Origin: Zantedeschia hybrid cultivar
Lineage: Eukaryota > Streptophyta > Magnoliopsida > Alismatales > Araceae
Assembly: GCA_030544215.1 (NCBI GenBank)
Contig: JARZZO010000011.1
Location: 16,632,501 to 16,696,500 of the forward strand
Length of the DNA stretch: 64,000 nucleotides
Direction of reading: 5' to 3'
Shown here: positions 45,701 through 57,339 of the stretch, in pieces
Layout of the letters: every line of letters begins with the position of its first letter
Position numbering within the stretch: the stretch's first letter is position 1
Notes under the pieces: model-generated
What the model was told of the DNA's origin: nothing
Database searches by the model: none
What the model saw: only the letters and a program-made list of their open reading frames with translations
Position numbers and translations under genes: made by a program

Positions 45701-46396
45701 GGTCGTTTACATGAAAAGCGAAATAAGGACTTCTAATAAAACAGTTGATCCTGATTTTAGATTTCAGCATTTTTACAACAATTCAAACAATGAGAATTTA
45801 GAGATTTCAATATTTTACATCAGTCTACAGAAAGAAAAAACTTTCGGCGGCTTTCGCCCTTTTAACCAATCCAAACAACCTTTTAACAAAAAGTGAAATC
45901 TGTTTCAAGACGTAGAATCTGAGAAATTTACACAGACCTGAGTACGGAGCTGCAAAGTTAACAAGTGCCATAATCGGAAACACATGTCTGAGTCAGGGAT
46001 TTCTACAAACATATGGTGGCTGATAACTTTGAATCAACAGCCGGAAGAGTGCTAGAGTGGGAGTCGATTTGGCGGCTGAAAAATCGAAAAAAAGGTAAGA
46101 AAAGAAAATGGATTTTAGCAGGAACAGGGCTCCCCTGTAGATTATGACTGACCCGGTGATGAGAAAAAATTAGACCGGCGGGACAACCCCACCTGCCATG
46201 ATTCGATCAGCTCGAGCTTCGCATGGTGCGGCCATGCGGATTTGTGAGAAACCCCGAGGAAAGAGGGAAGAAAGCCACCAGAAAGCCGAATGGCTAGCTT
46301 GAAGAGCTTACCATGACCGCGATGAGAGCCGTGGCGAAGAAGGAAGACGAAGCAGACCAGCGCCACCGCGCCAAGCGTCACCGGGAGGCCGCGCAT
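42756..46396 (-). CDS. Candidate secreted peptide precursor 2 (two exons, 108 aa)
   Basis: Exon 1 is 46,396-46,312 and exon 2 is 42,997-42,756 on the minus strand. The intron runs from GTAAGC to CTCTTCAG, and a LINE has inserted in it. Exon 1 is exactly as long as that of peptide gene 1 (28 codons plus one base) and encodes MRGLPVTLGAVALVCFVFLL, a signal peptide. Exon 2 shares with gene 1 the order MPSNNKDD, GDPNFS, CKKMMRCLGSRQGPSP and then PSPTKN; the shared core is LGSRQGPSP. The two are tandem paralogues. The C-terminus differs (SPPLEEQFR against MPPPQVVQ). The probable function is a secreted signalling peptide or small cell-wall protein; this is inference from layout. Confidence 0.7.
43255..44940 (+). 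pseudogene. LINE ORF2 C-terminal part (zf-RVT and RNase H)
   Basis: About 560 residues in one frame. KIQRDFWWG and GGLGIRNFELFNRA mark the region after the reverse transcriptase. WTPTLDGQLTLKSAY and ...ECHLCPGHVEQTEHILFYC form the zf-RVT part with its C-x2-C...H-x4-C residues. NVDGSLKNG, ELCEARAL, VESDASNLV and YCNQVAHELA are the RNase H signature with the D, E, D and H/D positions present. The endonuclease and the catalytic reverse transcriptase domains are missing by 5' truncation, so this cannot transpose. The frame before about 43,255 (from an ATG at 43,204) is probably host intron sequence. Confidence 0.9.
43255..44980 (+). mobile_element. 5'-truncated L1-type LINE in the intron of peptide gene 2
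   Basis: It starts within ORF2 and ends in a 15-base poly(A) run (44,966-44,980). It is in the opposite orientation to the peptide gene. A target duplication was not found. The open frame is uninterrupted, so the insertion seems fairly recent. Confidence 0.85.
45327..45460. repeat. 43-44-bp degenerate tandem repeat, three copies
   Basis: aaatgagatattttgca-type units start at 45,327, 45,370 and 45,414. They lie in the intron of peptide gene 2, 3' of the LINE. Confidence 0.8.
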
Positions 46397-46681
46397 CCCC
46401 GGGAGGGTGAGAAGAAATGGAGCTTTTCCGGCGAACAAGGTTGGCGCTTTGGATCTGGTTAGGCGAACATGTTGAGTGGGAGCAGGTGAGGTGGGGAACC
46501 TGGGTTGGCGAACTCGCAGTCGCAGGTAAGAAGGAGCCGTTTGGGGGCTCTAGGTGGGGTGGATTTCTACAATCGCACCGGACAATAACAGTCCAAAGTT
46601 GCATTTTGAGAAGAGTAATATTACTGTGGTGAGGTGCAGCCAAAAAATATGTAAAAATAAGAACGTTTTTGAATTTTAAAC

Positions 46682-46938
46682 TTTGATTGCAGAATAAGTT
46701 ATTCGGAATTACTTATCCGAAATAACGTATACTAGAATAAGGGGTGTTTCGATTTGATAATTTTGTGGGACCCACTGATGAAATAAGAAGAATAAGCAAT
46801 TCTTGAGTCTAAGGTGGAATGACTTATTCTCCTTATTCTGGTATAAGTAATTCTGACGCGGTATAAGTCATTCCGTCTGTCAAATTAGAATTAGTCTTAT
46901 TCTAAGAATAAGAGGCCTATTCTTCTCTTATTCTCCAA
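46682..46938. mobile_element. MITE of the gaataag family, copy 3
   Basis: The left end ctttgattgcagaataag and the reverse complement of the right end, agtgattggagaataag, are inverted repeats. Internal blocks gtgggacccactgat and attcttgagtctaagg match copy 1 in inverted order. It lies about 290 bp upstream of the start of peptide gene 2. Confidence 0.65.
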
Positions 46939-48402
46939 TCACTATGGATATGCCCTACAATTCGATATCAGATCCTTCATAAAATATTAAAAATTAAAAA
47001 TCATGTCCCAACAAATAGTAAACAAAAAAGTCTTTAATGAGTTGAATTCAATAAAATGGAGTTTGGATTTTGATTTTTCAGAATTTGTTAGGTCATCTGA
47101 TAGAAGATTGGATTGTATGGACATATCAGACACTGTGGGTCCAACTTTAAAAAAAAAATCTTAACTTTCTTTGTTTTTCATAGACGACACCTTATACGGC
47201 GTAGTAAGTATTACTCTTTTGAGCATTGAGAATGCTGTTTGTACCATCTCTACTTGAGATATAAAAGGATACATATCAGGTCCAATGGTGGTTCTATCTT
47301 TATCCTTTATCTTTTAAACAACCTATAATAGGAATTATCGAAAACAGGTACTTAAAGGTTAAATTGTCAGACAAGACTATGTGAACATAAACTTGTTGGT
47401 ATGTTGCTTTTAGAGGTAAGAAAGGAATTTTGAAATAAAAAAATGTATAAATTTTATCTAAGTACTCCTTGTAAATTTACTTGTAAAACATGTGTAATCT
47501 ATAAAATGAACATTGCAAAGTAGTGAACGAGGAAAGAGGGTTAAAAAAATACTATGGACAATAAGACATCTAACTAGGTAAGGTCCATGATTGAGGATTT
47601 CATTTATAAATGGGTGAGACATGAAAGTTGTAAACAATAGCTAAGATAAGTGAAATGAATCAAACTCAGCCGAAATTCTCTAAATACGGATAGTTTCCTT
47701 TTCTTTATCCTTTAACTTGTATCTTTTTATGACTTTTAAGCTTTGCAAATGGATGGATAAATAGATTTTTAGGTATCATTTACATCCCCAATTTTCACTT
47801 TGGAGGCTTTGTAAATATGCCTGACAAAGAAAGATTTTTAAATGATAATATTATTTTATTGAGTGTTTACAAAGATACTTGAGTTTGAATGTTTTCAATT
47901 CTATACCTCTTCCTATATTTTTAACTATAATACACATTTTTTATTCAATACACACTTTCTCAAAGGGATGATCATTCTAATAAACATTTCAATTTCAAAA
48001 TATTCATTTTCCCATCAAAAGACATATTGCTGAATAAAAATACACACTTTTAATAACAATAAAATGTCGGTCTCTTTACATACTAGAATACATACTTTTG
48101 AATGGAGGTACATGCATTTAAATTAGAATACATATTTTTGAACCAAAATACATGCTTTTAATGTTTTCTTAAATGATGAAAATTTAGCCATTTCACACCG
48201 TCTGTCATAGACAATTATAAACTTTGACTCCAAAATATATATTTTCAAGTTAGAATACAAAGTAGACACATAGTAACAATATGGAAGTGTGCATCTTTGA
48301 ATTAAAAAAGTGCCTTGGTCAAAAGCTATAAGAAAAGTATGAAAATATTTCTGACCCACGTATATTTTTTTAAATATTCTCTTATACATAATGGATGCAA
48401 TG
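46939..48402. other. Upstream of peptide gene 2; MITE debris and degenerate repeats
   Basis: 46,970-47,215 is a diverged relative of the fold-back MITE at 33,346. 47,930-48,170 repeats the phrase aatacatacttttgaa loosely at least six times. No gene is seen. Confidence 0.45.
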
Positions 48403-48700
48403 TTTTTTTTTTTTTTTTTTGAGTCTAGGAACTTATCTAAGATCCCAAACTGGCCCTTAAGATTTTACTGCACCAAAAAAGAAGACAATACGAGGGGAGG
48501 ATATCCCACCTTACCTCCAAGAGAAGTACATAAGTGATATAGAAAAGATAAAATGCTCCTAGGAATAATAACATCAAACACGAAAGTGAGACTGATACTA
48601 GATCTATCCATGGTCATCTCTCCTCTAACAAAAACAGACAAAGCTTGAATAGAATAGAGCACCTAAGAGGTCTGAAAATAAAAGAATAATTAGCTAAAGA
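48403..48700 (-). mobile_element. LINE-like 3' end with poly(A) tail
   Basis: Eighteen T at 48,403-48,420 look like the poly(A) tail of a minus-strand insertion. The minus frame next to it ends SLGGKVGYPPLVLSSFLVQ, in the style of L1 3' ends. No target duplication was found. Confidence 0.45.
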
Positions 48701-49456
48701 ATCAACAATTATCTAAAGAGAGTATGTAGGCAAACACATTTTTAAGGTCAGTTTTACAATTTTTCTAAGGAGAATGTACAACCTTAAAAAGTTTTTTTTT
48801 TTAATTTTACTTTTTTATTCAGCTCATAAACTGGCATGACCTTTTCTGCAAAGACCCCTTCATAACCTTAGAAGTCGTTTGGAGGTGGGGATCAAGGTGT
48901 ATGTGTGCTTCTTGGACCAAATATCTCACTAATGAGATGCGTACAACTACAGAATGCGAAATTAATATAAATAAGACCTTATATTTGATTAATTTTAATG
49001 TTGATATACTGCGGCAGATCCAGGCTGTTTCAGTCTATTAAGCGACTGGCCCACTGATCTCGGCCCATCAGAATGGCCTCATTGGCTCAATGATTCTAAC
49101 TAAAAAAAATGACCCTGCTGATTTATTTTTCGAGTAACCTTACAGAACAAAAGTTTTACGTCTGTCACTGTTTTTATATACATGTGAGGGTATCTTACCA
49201 ACAGAGAACTTCAAGATGTGTCTGTCATTTGATGAGCCATTTTAAAATATCAATTTTTGAGTTTTTTCCTCGATATAATTACAGATGTGTAAGGAGAATG
49301 ATAACTCCAATAGTGTACTACTTGCTTATCAGGCACAATAAACACGCATAAGACTTATTATATATGAAGTTGATGGCAAGTGAATGCAATGGACCTAGAC
49401 AACACCGGTCCTGTCTCCTAATAAGTTTCCATTTAGTAGTACATTTGATAGATTTG

Positions 49457-49804
49457 AAGGCAATTTTTGGATTCTTTAAAGGATGTGTCGAAATGGATCA
49501 GCTTCGCTGTACCTAGACAAGACCGAAGTAGGGATGCAAAGATAACTCATAGCTTGATTATTTGACCAATTGTTAATTTATAGATCAATTAATAAATAAT
49601 CTTTTTAAATTGATATGTATTACAGATAAGGCAATTTTTGGATTCTTTAAAGGATGTGTCGAAATGGATCAGCTTCGCTGTACCTAGACAAGACCGAAGT
49701 AGGGATGCAAAATGATAACTCATAGCTTGATTATTTGACCAATTGTTAGTTTATAGATCAATTAATAAATAGTTTTTTTAAATCGATATGTATTACAGAT
49801 AAGG
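49457..49804. repeat. 171-bp tandem duplication, two near-identical copies
   Basis: aaggcaatttttggattctt starts at 49,457 and at 49,628. Only a few differences separate the copies, so it is recent. Confidence 0.95.
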
Positions 49805-49831
49805 TAAATACAATTTTTTTTTTGACAGAAT

Positions 49832-51075
49832 ACATATAACATATTAAGATCTAATTACTAAATTAAAAGATAGTTCATGGATAATATTTCTAAACAGATA
49901 ACTTAATAGATATGGTCATGAATCTACTTTAGATCCGTGCTAGATCCAACCCATTTATATCCTTAGACCGAAGTCCCAATGACAACCAGCACAAGCGGAG
50001 GAACTTGATATTCTGGACCCAACTTAGTCTTCATTTGAGAACATTTTCTGTACAAATTCATGTTATTTCGATTTTACCTGAATTCAGATATGACAATTTT
50101 TTTCAAATAAAACAATAATTCGATTAAAAGAAAAACAGTTTTTCACCTATTGTTGAGAAAGATATAAAAACAGATTTTTCACCTCTTGTTGAGAAAGATA
50201 TCCTTTTCTGATACCCAGGACATCTCATAAAAGAAGAATTAGATAGAAATTCCATTATATGCAACTCTTTTTTATATATTTTTACCACATACATTTATGA
50301 GTGAAAGTTGGATAAGGCTATCGTTATCTTTTACATCATATGTAAATCTCTCTTTACTTATTTCTATCAAGAGAGATGAAAAAAATATGATAAATTCACT
50401 CTAAATCTAGTTGCAGCTGCATGACTCGATGGTGTGAGGATTTTCACAAATCAAATTCTTCCAAAAATGATACTTGGGATAGTCTTTTTAAGATCCAATT
50501 ATTATTTTATAAGATAGTTCATGGACAACATTTTTAAACAGATAACAGATGTAGTCATGAGTTTACTTTAAATTCATACTAGATCCAACCCATTTACATG
50601 TCTAGACCGAAGTCCCAATGACAACCAGTACAAGTGGAGGAACTTGATATTCTGGACCCAACTTAGTCCTCATTTGGGAACGTTTTCTGTTCAAATTCAT
50701 GTTATTTCGCTTTTGCCTGAATTCAGATATGACAATTTTTTTCAAATAAAATAATAATTAGATTAAAAGAAAAACAGTTTTTCACCTCTTGTTGAGAAAG
50801 ATATCCTTTTCTGATAACCAGGACATTTCTTAAAATAAGAATTAGATAGAAACTTTATTATATGCAACTCTTTTTTATACATTTTTACCACATACATTTA
50901 CGAGTGAAAGTTGGATAAGGCTATTGTTATCTTTTACATCGTATGTAAATCTCTCTTTTCTTATTTCTATCAAGAGAGACTAAAAAAATATGATAAATTC
51001 ACTCTTAATCTAGTTGCAGCTGCATGACTCGATGGCGTGAGGATTTTCAAAATTCAAATTCTTCCAAAAATGAGA
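49832..51075. repeat. About 635-bp tandem duplication
   Basis: gatccaacccattta occurs at 49,948 and 50,583, aacttgatattctggaccc follows both, and similarity runs on through gcagctgcatgactcgatgg near 50,412 and 51,017. It is more diverged than the 171-bp duplication. Confidence 0.9.
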
Positions 51076-51721
51076 GTTGGGATAGTGCTCTCAAAATCAG
51101 ACCTAGCCAGTCAGTTTGTACTCAACGTGATGTATATGGAAGTTGTTTTTATTTTCACTTTATTCTCTACGGTCTAAATATTTTTTGGATATCAAACGAA
51201 ATGGATTCCCAAATACCAATTTTCTAAATTCATATTACCAAACGAACCCTTAAGCATAAACAATATTTATATATATGCATGCCGGTATACATATGCACTT
51301 ACAATCCATATATATGCATATAAGACCTTGGTAAACAGGGAGTGATGGTATAAGGAGTATATTTTAAGGTGGTAAAACGAAGGGGATAACAATAGCATCA
51401 TCCTTTTTAATACATTTCTCGTAACGACAAATCCCAAATTTTCTTTATAGTGGTGGTACGTATGCAAAGGGACCCTTTTGAAGCATATCTAAAAATTTCA
51501 TCATCTTAATTGTTATACTTTAGCATATCCACAATTTAAACAAAATTAAGTTATGTCAATAAATTTAACGGATTTCTATTTAATCATACGCCATTAATTG
51601 GACACACTCATCGCAAGTTTTCTCCCCTTCAACTGGAGTTTGACTTGTATCACAAATTCAGCCTTTAGGCTCTAGCTTCTTTGGCGAATAAAACAATGCT
51701 CATTCGTGAAATGCCTCAGAC

Positions 51722-52079
51722 TAGAGATGCAAATAAATACAAATGTGTCACTTTCTTATCCACGTTCACATCCGATTTTATGAAATGTGGATATGTATTT
51801 ACATGATTTTTTAATGTGGATATAAATACAGTTCTTCTAAAATATCCGGATGTATGATTCTAAAAGATTCGTATTCGAGTATAAATTATCCACATTCATA
51901 TAAGTCTTATGTAATATGAAAAATTATATGTTTAACATAGTTCTTAGTACAAATATGAATATTAATTTTATAGTTTGACGATTATTTGCATTTGAATATA
52001 TATATTCGCACATAAAATATAAAAACAAATATAGATATGTATATATTCGATCTGTATTCCCTTTACTTTACAATCCTTT
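51722..52079. mobile_element. hAT-type MITE
   Basis: It starts tagagatgcaaataaata. The right end in reverse complement is aaaggattgtaaagta. Flanks cctcagac (51,714-51,721) and cctgagac (52,080-52,087) agree at 7 of 8 bases. Rich in ggatat/atatcc motifs near the ends. Confidence 0.65.
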
Positions 52080-52261
52080 CCTGAGACGCTCAAATTCTAG
52101 GATAGGATCGAGGGGTCCTTCCTATAATCCTATTTCATCATTAGAGATGGATATCCTATCTTTCTTTGGACTTTCTATACCCAACTTACATGAAAAAGAA
52201 GGTAAACAAAATCATTTGCCATCAAATGATTGAAAAACGCTATTGCCCACCTCATTTCATG

Positions 52262-52770
52262 TAGGGTTACAAATGAACTAATATACTGAGACAGCTTGAT
52301 AATAATTTGACTCATATTGTTTATTAAGTTAAATAAATAAATTTGAATAAAATTTAAGCTTAATTCATTAAACGAGTTAAGCTTGAGCAAAGGCAAACTG
52401 AGCTTAATTGTATTCGTTAACAAGCTTGTTTAAGCACTTATTAAAAGCTCGTTTTAGTACTCGTTAAGAGCTCATTTAGATATGCATTTGAATAAACTTA
52501 GTTAATACGATTTTTATCAAATAATTAGAAGTACAAACAAATTGATATTCATCATGGTTTGACTTAAGTTTATACATTTAAATCTAAAATATTTTTGGTC
52601 TAAATCTATCATGAGTACATTGGATTCACGAGTTACTGACTTGAGCTTGTTCAATGTATGAAGGAGCCAAGTTTGAACAATCGTGGATTTGAACTTGAGT
52701 CAATTAGAATGAGTCAAATCAAGTTTAAATAGGACAAAACTCAATTTGACTCGGCTCATTTGCATCTCCA
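52262..52770. mobile_element. hAT-type MITE (tagg-family)
   Basis: The left end tagggttacaaatgaac and the reverse complement of the right end, tggagatgcaaatgagcc, are inverted repeats. Flanks atttcatg (52,254-52,261) and attccatg (52,771-52,778) agree at 7 of 8 bases. It is the same family as 33,984-34,622. Confidence 0.85.
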
Positions 52771-52849
52771 ATTCCATGTACGAAGAAATATATAACGATT
52801 GAGAGAGAATCTCATCTCATTATTGAGCTGGATTATGTACATAGATCAA

Positions 52850-53700
52850 TGTAACTTCATGGTGGTGAATCCGGTGATGTTGGCGATACATGCGACGATG
52901 CCGGTGGGGCCCCTTGACCTCGGGAGGGGGGGGGGGCCATCCCGCGCTACGACATTTTTCTTCTTTGCGGCCCTGGGCACGTCTCGCTTGGCTTGTCGCT
53001 TCTGTCTATGTATTGAGCCTTGGTCAAGAGTGGTGGACTTGCCCTTGGAGGTGGCTCTTTCCCTTTCAGTGGTCGCGGGTGGCGGCACGACCCTCAAGCG
53101 AGGTGACCATCTGGGTGGGACTGGGCGAGGCTGAGCCTGCGCCCCTGAGTTTATTTAAGATCAAATTGATGTCCAGAGCCATGTCTGCATCCAAAAGAAG
53201 ACAATAAGCAAAAAATAACATTAGTACGAGAAGAAAGAGTTAGCCTGAGACCAACTTACTCTCAACTACGACTACAATGTCCGAATCACTGGACACTTCT
53301 TGAATCTCTGTCAGCCTTTCGGTTGAGGGCGTTGTTGCTGGCTCTGGAGTGGTCTCGACAGCTCCAGCCCTTTAACATTTCTCGAACCTTGGCCGCGCGG
53401 CAGGCAAGGCTTTGCTTGAGCCGACATGTTATTAGGATTCGGCCATTCGTCGGTCTCGATTAGTTTGCTGGTATCCCATCTTGTCTATGATCTTCCTAGC
53501 TATGGCCAGCTCTCGCTCATTGAGTTTTGGGGGAACCAAAGCCCCTTCGTCCAATAGTCCCCATTCGTTCGGGAATGACCAAACCCCTTTCTTACCCTCC
53601 GATAGGCAAGCAAAGAACCACCTCTCCTTTCAGTGATGGATGGACGAGGGCTTACCGGAAAAAAGAATTGGATCTGAATGAGTGGTAAAGCAAAACCAAG
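52850..53700 (-). pseudogene. Remnant of a gag-like ORF of a non-autonomous LTR element
   Basis: The minus strand reads ERWFFACLSEGKKGVWSFP followed by NEWGLL and PPKLNERELAIARKII. The R-W-F-F...P-x-x-W pattern is found in gag-like proteins of plant LARD-type elements. Stops follow within 60 residues. The left part (52,880-53,150) is GC-rich with a G-run and no clear domain. It is probably downstream of the promoter-like region at 55,765. Confidence 0.4.
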
Positions 53701-54516
53701 AAGACTTTGTGAGTGCTTAAAATGAGTATGTGATTATCATGAAAAATCTATGTTGTTTAAGTGCAAGATAAACCTATTAAAAAGAAACTAAGTGAAGTGA
53801 TCGCCAGAATCTTTTGACTTAAAAGTTTCAAAAGAAAGAGTTTGATCGCCTACCTATTTGGACGTGGGAGATGTTTGAGTTCTTGGTTCCCCTCCTTCAG
53901 TCGGCTGAAGAAAGAGAGTTCTTTCTTGTCTTTGTTCTTGCTTTGATTGCTGTTGAGTTCTTGAGGATCGTCCAGAGTCCTTGTTATTTGCTTGTTGATT
54001 TCCTCCCCTTTTGATTCTCCTTTGTATCTTGTAAAAAAAAATAAGAAGAAAGAAAACACAATCAGAATTTAGGCAAAAGTAGCATTCATTCTAAACGGAG
54101 TTTTAAACATGCAACTAAACAGAAAACTCACTTGTTGAGTGGTCTTTGAAACCCCTTGATCAAATTGGTTTGAAAATGATGCTAGTGTTGTGTGTGTTAC
54201 ATAGAGCGATGTGATGAAGAATACAAAGTTAATGAGATGAAAATTTGAAAAGAATGCAGAAATTGAATTGAAAAACTTATGCTGAATGGATGAAGAATGG
54301 AAAGCCTTGATCTTGGATGGATGAAAAATGGACGTCGACTTCTGGAAGCAGCAACACTTCAACGTTTGTACGTCGTCGTTTCAATCTTCAATCAATTATC
54401 ACTTTGATATCACTTCAATCACTAACTCTGTCATCCATTCAAGAGGTGGGATATTTATAGACTTCTTTGCGTCCGCGGATTTACATGAAGAAATTTTGGG
54501 ATTTATCCATCTTAAC
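53701..54516. other. Non-coding stretch within the LTR-element remnant
   Basis: No domain is seen. It has splice-like sites on the minus strand, consistent with an intron-containing leader or host sequence. Confidence 0.3.
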
Positions 54517-54880
54517 CAACAGATAAATACATATTAATTTATCTTTATCTGTAATTATCTAAAACGCGTCGTCCATGAAAGACGCCTTTCAGACTGATTA
54601 GGATAAAGATAAACATCCGGAAAAAATTTATCTTTATCTGTAATTAGCTAAAACGCGTCGCTATTGGGAGACGCTTTTTAGACTAATTAAGATAAGGATA
54701 AACATCCGGAAGAGAAGTAGAAACAACTTAGGAAACCTAAAAGGCGTCGTATCATGCAGACGTCTTTTAGCTAATTAATCTACTGATTAAAATTCAAATT
54801 TAAACATCAAAATAGGAATAAACTCTAAATGACGTCCACACAGGTCGACGTCTTTTAGACTTCTTCATATTTTAACTGTA
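54517..54880. repeat. 89-bp tandem repeat, four copies, each with a small hairpin
   Basis: aaaacgcgtcg-type cores start at 54,561, 54,650, 54,739 and 54,828, exactly 89 bp apart. Each core is followed 8-10 bp later by its inverse (agacgc or gacgtc, then ttttag), so every unit can fold into a short stem. Copies diverge to the right. Confidence 0.9.
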
Positions 54881-55379
54881 ATTTAAGTTAAAATCAATTT
54901 AATTAATTAACTTACATCATATCTGTCTGACCCGACACTTTTTAGATAATTAAAAAGATCAATAAGAATTAACAAATGATTAAATATCAGACCATTCTGA
55001 GACATTATTATATGATATGAAATTTACTCGAAATGATGTCAAAATTAACGTGTCTACAGACTTCTCTTGCTGTTTTATTTTAAAAATATACCGAAACATC
55101 GAAACAGTAGGATTTATACCCAAAAGGGAGTAGAGAATTATGTAGCCATAAATGGTCCGCCAGGAACAGATAGAATTAGGATGGAGTGAGACCGTAAAAG
55201 TAGAGGAGGTTAATGATGAAAGGATGGAGACGAAACCAAAAGTCAGTACAAAAACTTTGATCTTAAATAGAAAATCATCCTGGTTGAGCGGAATTGGCTC
55301 TAGAATCAGACTGGGGCTTGATTAGTTGGACCTAATCCAACATGTCATGGCGCCCCCACAGCTCACTAACTGCTTGTTT

Positions 55380-56690
55380 ATTGAGAATGGATGGGATGTC
55401 CTAGACTAGTCCTCTCGGTTGTTGGCTTTGCCTAGCAAGCTCCATCAACGTGTTCAGAGGTCTCGACGAGCGAGAAAACCTCGTCGGCCATTATAGAAGT
55501 GAATGAATTCAAACTAAAAAAGGAGGAGAGAGAAGATTGAGCCGAGATCCATTCGAGAGAAGAGCAGGAGGAGCTACTCGAGAGGAAAGAAGAAGAAATG
55601 GACATGAACTGGAGCGTGACAAGTCGGGGTCGGAGGCTTACCTTCTGACTTATTTGGCCACTGCCACTCAAAATGATGGGTTCAGGCCACCTCCCTCTCG
55701 CTTCTCAATCGAAGCCCCACAAGTGATCGCGCGCCAATGAAGAGGCTAGTGAGGACCAACTACTATTTATAGGGGGACCCCTAGAGGGTCCTGAAGAAGA
55801 TCTACGGCAGGAGTTTGCCACTGGTTCAGTTCTCTCGAGTCGATTGCGCCACGTGTTGCACCTTTTCGACTTCCGTGCTAAAAGACGAAAATTTCAAATT
55901 TTGTAGAAAAGTTTGTCGCTTAATTCTTGGCATTCACGTTTTCGGCATGGCTATTTGAATTATTTTTGCCTCTATCCCAACTCTTACTTGGACTCCTTCG
56001 CTTTGATATGCTCGAGAGCCTTCCCGAATACCTTTCGGTTTCAATTCCCACTTGAATTTCATCAACGATTTTTTCAGTAGTTCTACTTCGGCAAAGGGTT
56101 CCGGCTATTGGACTTCACGCTCGATTTTACTAGCCTTGACTAGGATCCGACCGCTGTTCGGATATCCATATACCGCCTATGTGTTGTCTATTTGAATGAC
56201 ACCGAGGATAGGGAGTCAAGTGATGAGGGGACTGAGAGCTGGGCCCCCAAAGTTGGCCTAGAAATAGGGCCGGACCAAGACCAACTCCATCGCCCATGGT
56301 TAATGGATGATGGGCCTTCGACCCAATTGCCCACAGGTGTTGACGTTGCATATGAAGAAAACAGAACATTCTTTGGAATAGTCCTACATTTGCTACAACA
56401 AAGGAGGGCACCTGCCCTTCTTCCTATAAAAAAGTGAGATTACTTCAAAAAAATATACTTTTTTGGGACCCATATCACTCTCCTTTAATATTCTTATTCT
56501 ACTTCCTTCCTTGTGCAGCCACATACTGACTTGGGCCGTCGGAGGCATTGACTCCGAGACCACACCCGAGGCCCTATCTGACCACGTGCATTCTATGTAG
56601 GCTTGTTGGTACCCTCTCGTCCAGTTCCTCTGCTCTTGATAAGATTTCAGACGCTCCGTCCAAGATCCAACTGTGAGCACCAATCGGTTG
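55380..56690 (-). mobile_element. Promoter-bearing part of an LTR-element remnant
   Basis: The minus strand has CCCCTATAAATAG at about 55,765-55,777, followed by a C/T-rich leader and a short frame MADEVFSLVETSEHVDGAC. Further right, the minus strand reads TTGGTGCTCACAGTTGG near 56,680, a phrase like those just after the 5' LTR in plant gypsy elements. No second LTR is present. The order of parts suggests a rearranged copy. Confidence 0.35.
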
Positions 56691-56914
56691 CATCACATTC
56701 TATTTACTTTTTCTTGTTAATCAATATCATTTGAATGGAGGCAAACCCAGAAGAAAAAAAGAAAAACAAACATGCCAAATGCCCCTTATACCCTTTCAAC
56801 AAACGTGATAATCCAAGGAATACTGATAAGAGAGTAAGGATAGCATCATCCACTAAATATTTTGTATCACGTCGGAGTGGTTGGTCTTCACATCTCTCTG
56901 CACCAAGCGCTCTC
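56691..56914. other. Region 3' of peptide gene 3
   Basis: Probable 3' untranslated part of the minus-strand gene at 56,915-57,339. Other frames stay open here because of the GC-rich composition. Confidence 0.35.
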
Positions 56915-57339
56915 TCATGCATGTTTGGGAGGACATGACGGTGGCTGCCGCGGCGGCGGAGGTGATGGCGGCGGATCGATTTTCTTCCTCCAATTCGGCC
57001 CTTTGTTTGCCACCGGAGCCGGAGGCCGTCGCCCTCGTCTTGAACGCATGGATCTCCTCGTATCCTTCCCATGAAACCCCTGCGTTTCCCATGCTAGGCC
57101 AGTCTTCCTGCCGGGAACAACCTCCACAGGAGCACTCCTGCAGCAAGCAGACAAGTCCCCCAAGCCCCTCCCGTCACCTGCTTAACAGTACCCACATCCA
57201 ACGTAGATTCTGATCAGTCCGGAAAGAGATGTATATGCAAATACTTAGATGGGTATATAGAGTGTCCAATCTTACCAGAAAGAAGGCAGCTGGAGGCAAC
57301 GAGGAGGAGAAGAAGGGTCGCCACGGCCTTGGCCTCCAT
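56915..57339 (-). CDS. Candidate secreted peptide precursor 3 (two exons, 108 aa)
   Basis: Exon 1 is 57,339-57,276 and exon 2 is 57,177-56,915 on the minus strand, joined by a 98-bp intron from GTAAGA to TTAAGCAG. Exon 1 encodes MEAKAVATLLLLLVASSCLL, a clear signal peptide, and ends in phase 1. In the spliced frame exon 2 gives GDGRGLGDLSACCRSAP, a basic stretch RRSMRSRRGRR, and PPAPVANKGPNW followed by DPPPSPPPP. Length, intron place and phase, and the basic-then-proline-rich tail repeat the plan of peptide genes 1 and 2, but sequence identity is low. A longer open frame in another phase covers the same bases; the spliced frame is preferred because it joins to the signal peptide. The family is not recognised. 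Confidence 0.6.

Larger units (their letters stand above)
48710..51440. repeat. Segmental duplication, copy 1
   Basis: It matches 60,270-62,640 in the same order. Examples are atttttctaaggagaatg with atttttctgtaaggcgagtg, tgatggcaagtgaatgcaatgg in both, agcatcatcctttttaatac with agcatcatcctctctaacac. Copy 1 is longer because of two internal tandem duplications. Non-coding. Confidence 0.75.

Noticed and set aside
56853..57146. Longer open frame (97 residues) overlapping peptide gene 3
   Set aside because: It does not join to the signal-peptide exon in phase and looks like a GC-rich shadow of the spliced frame.
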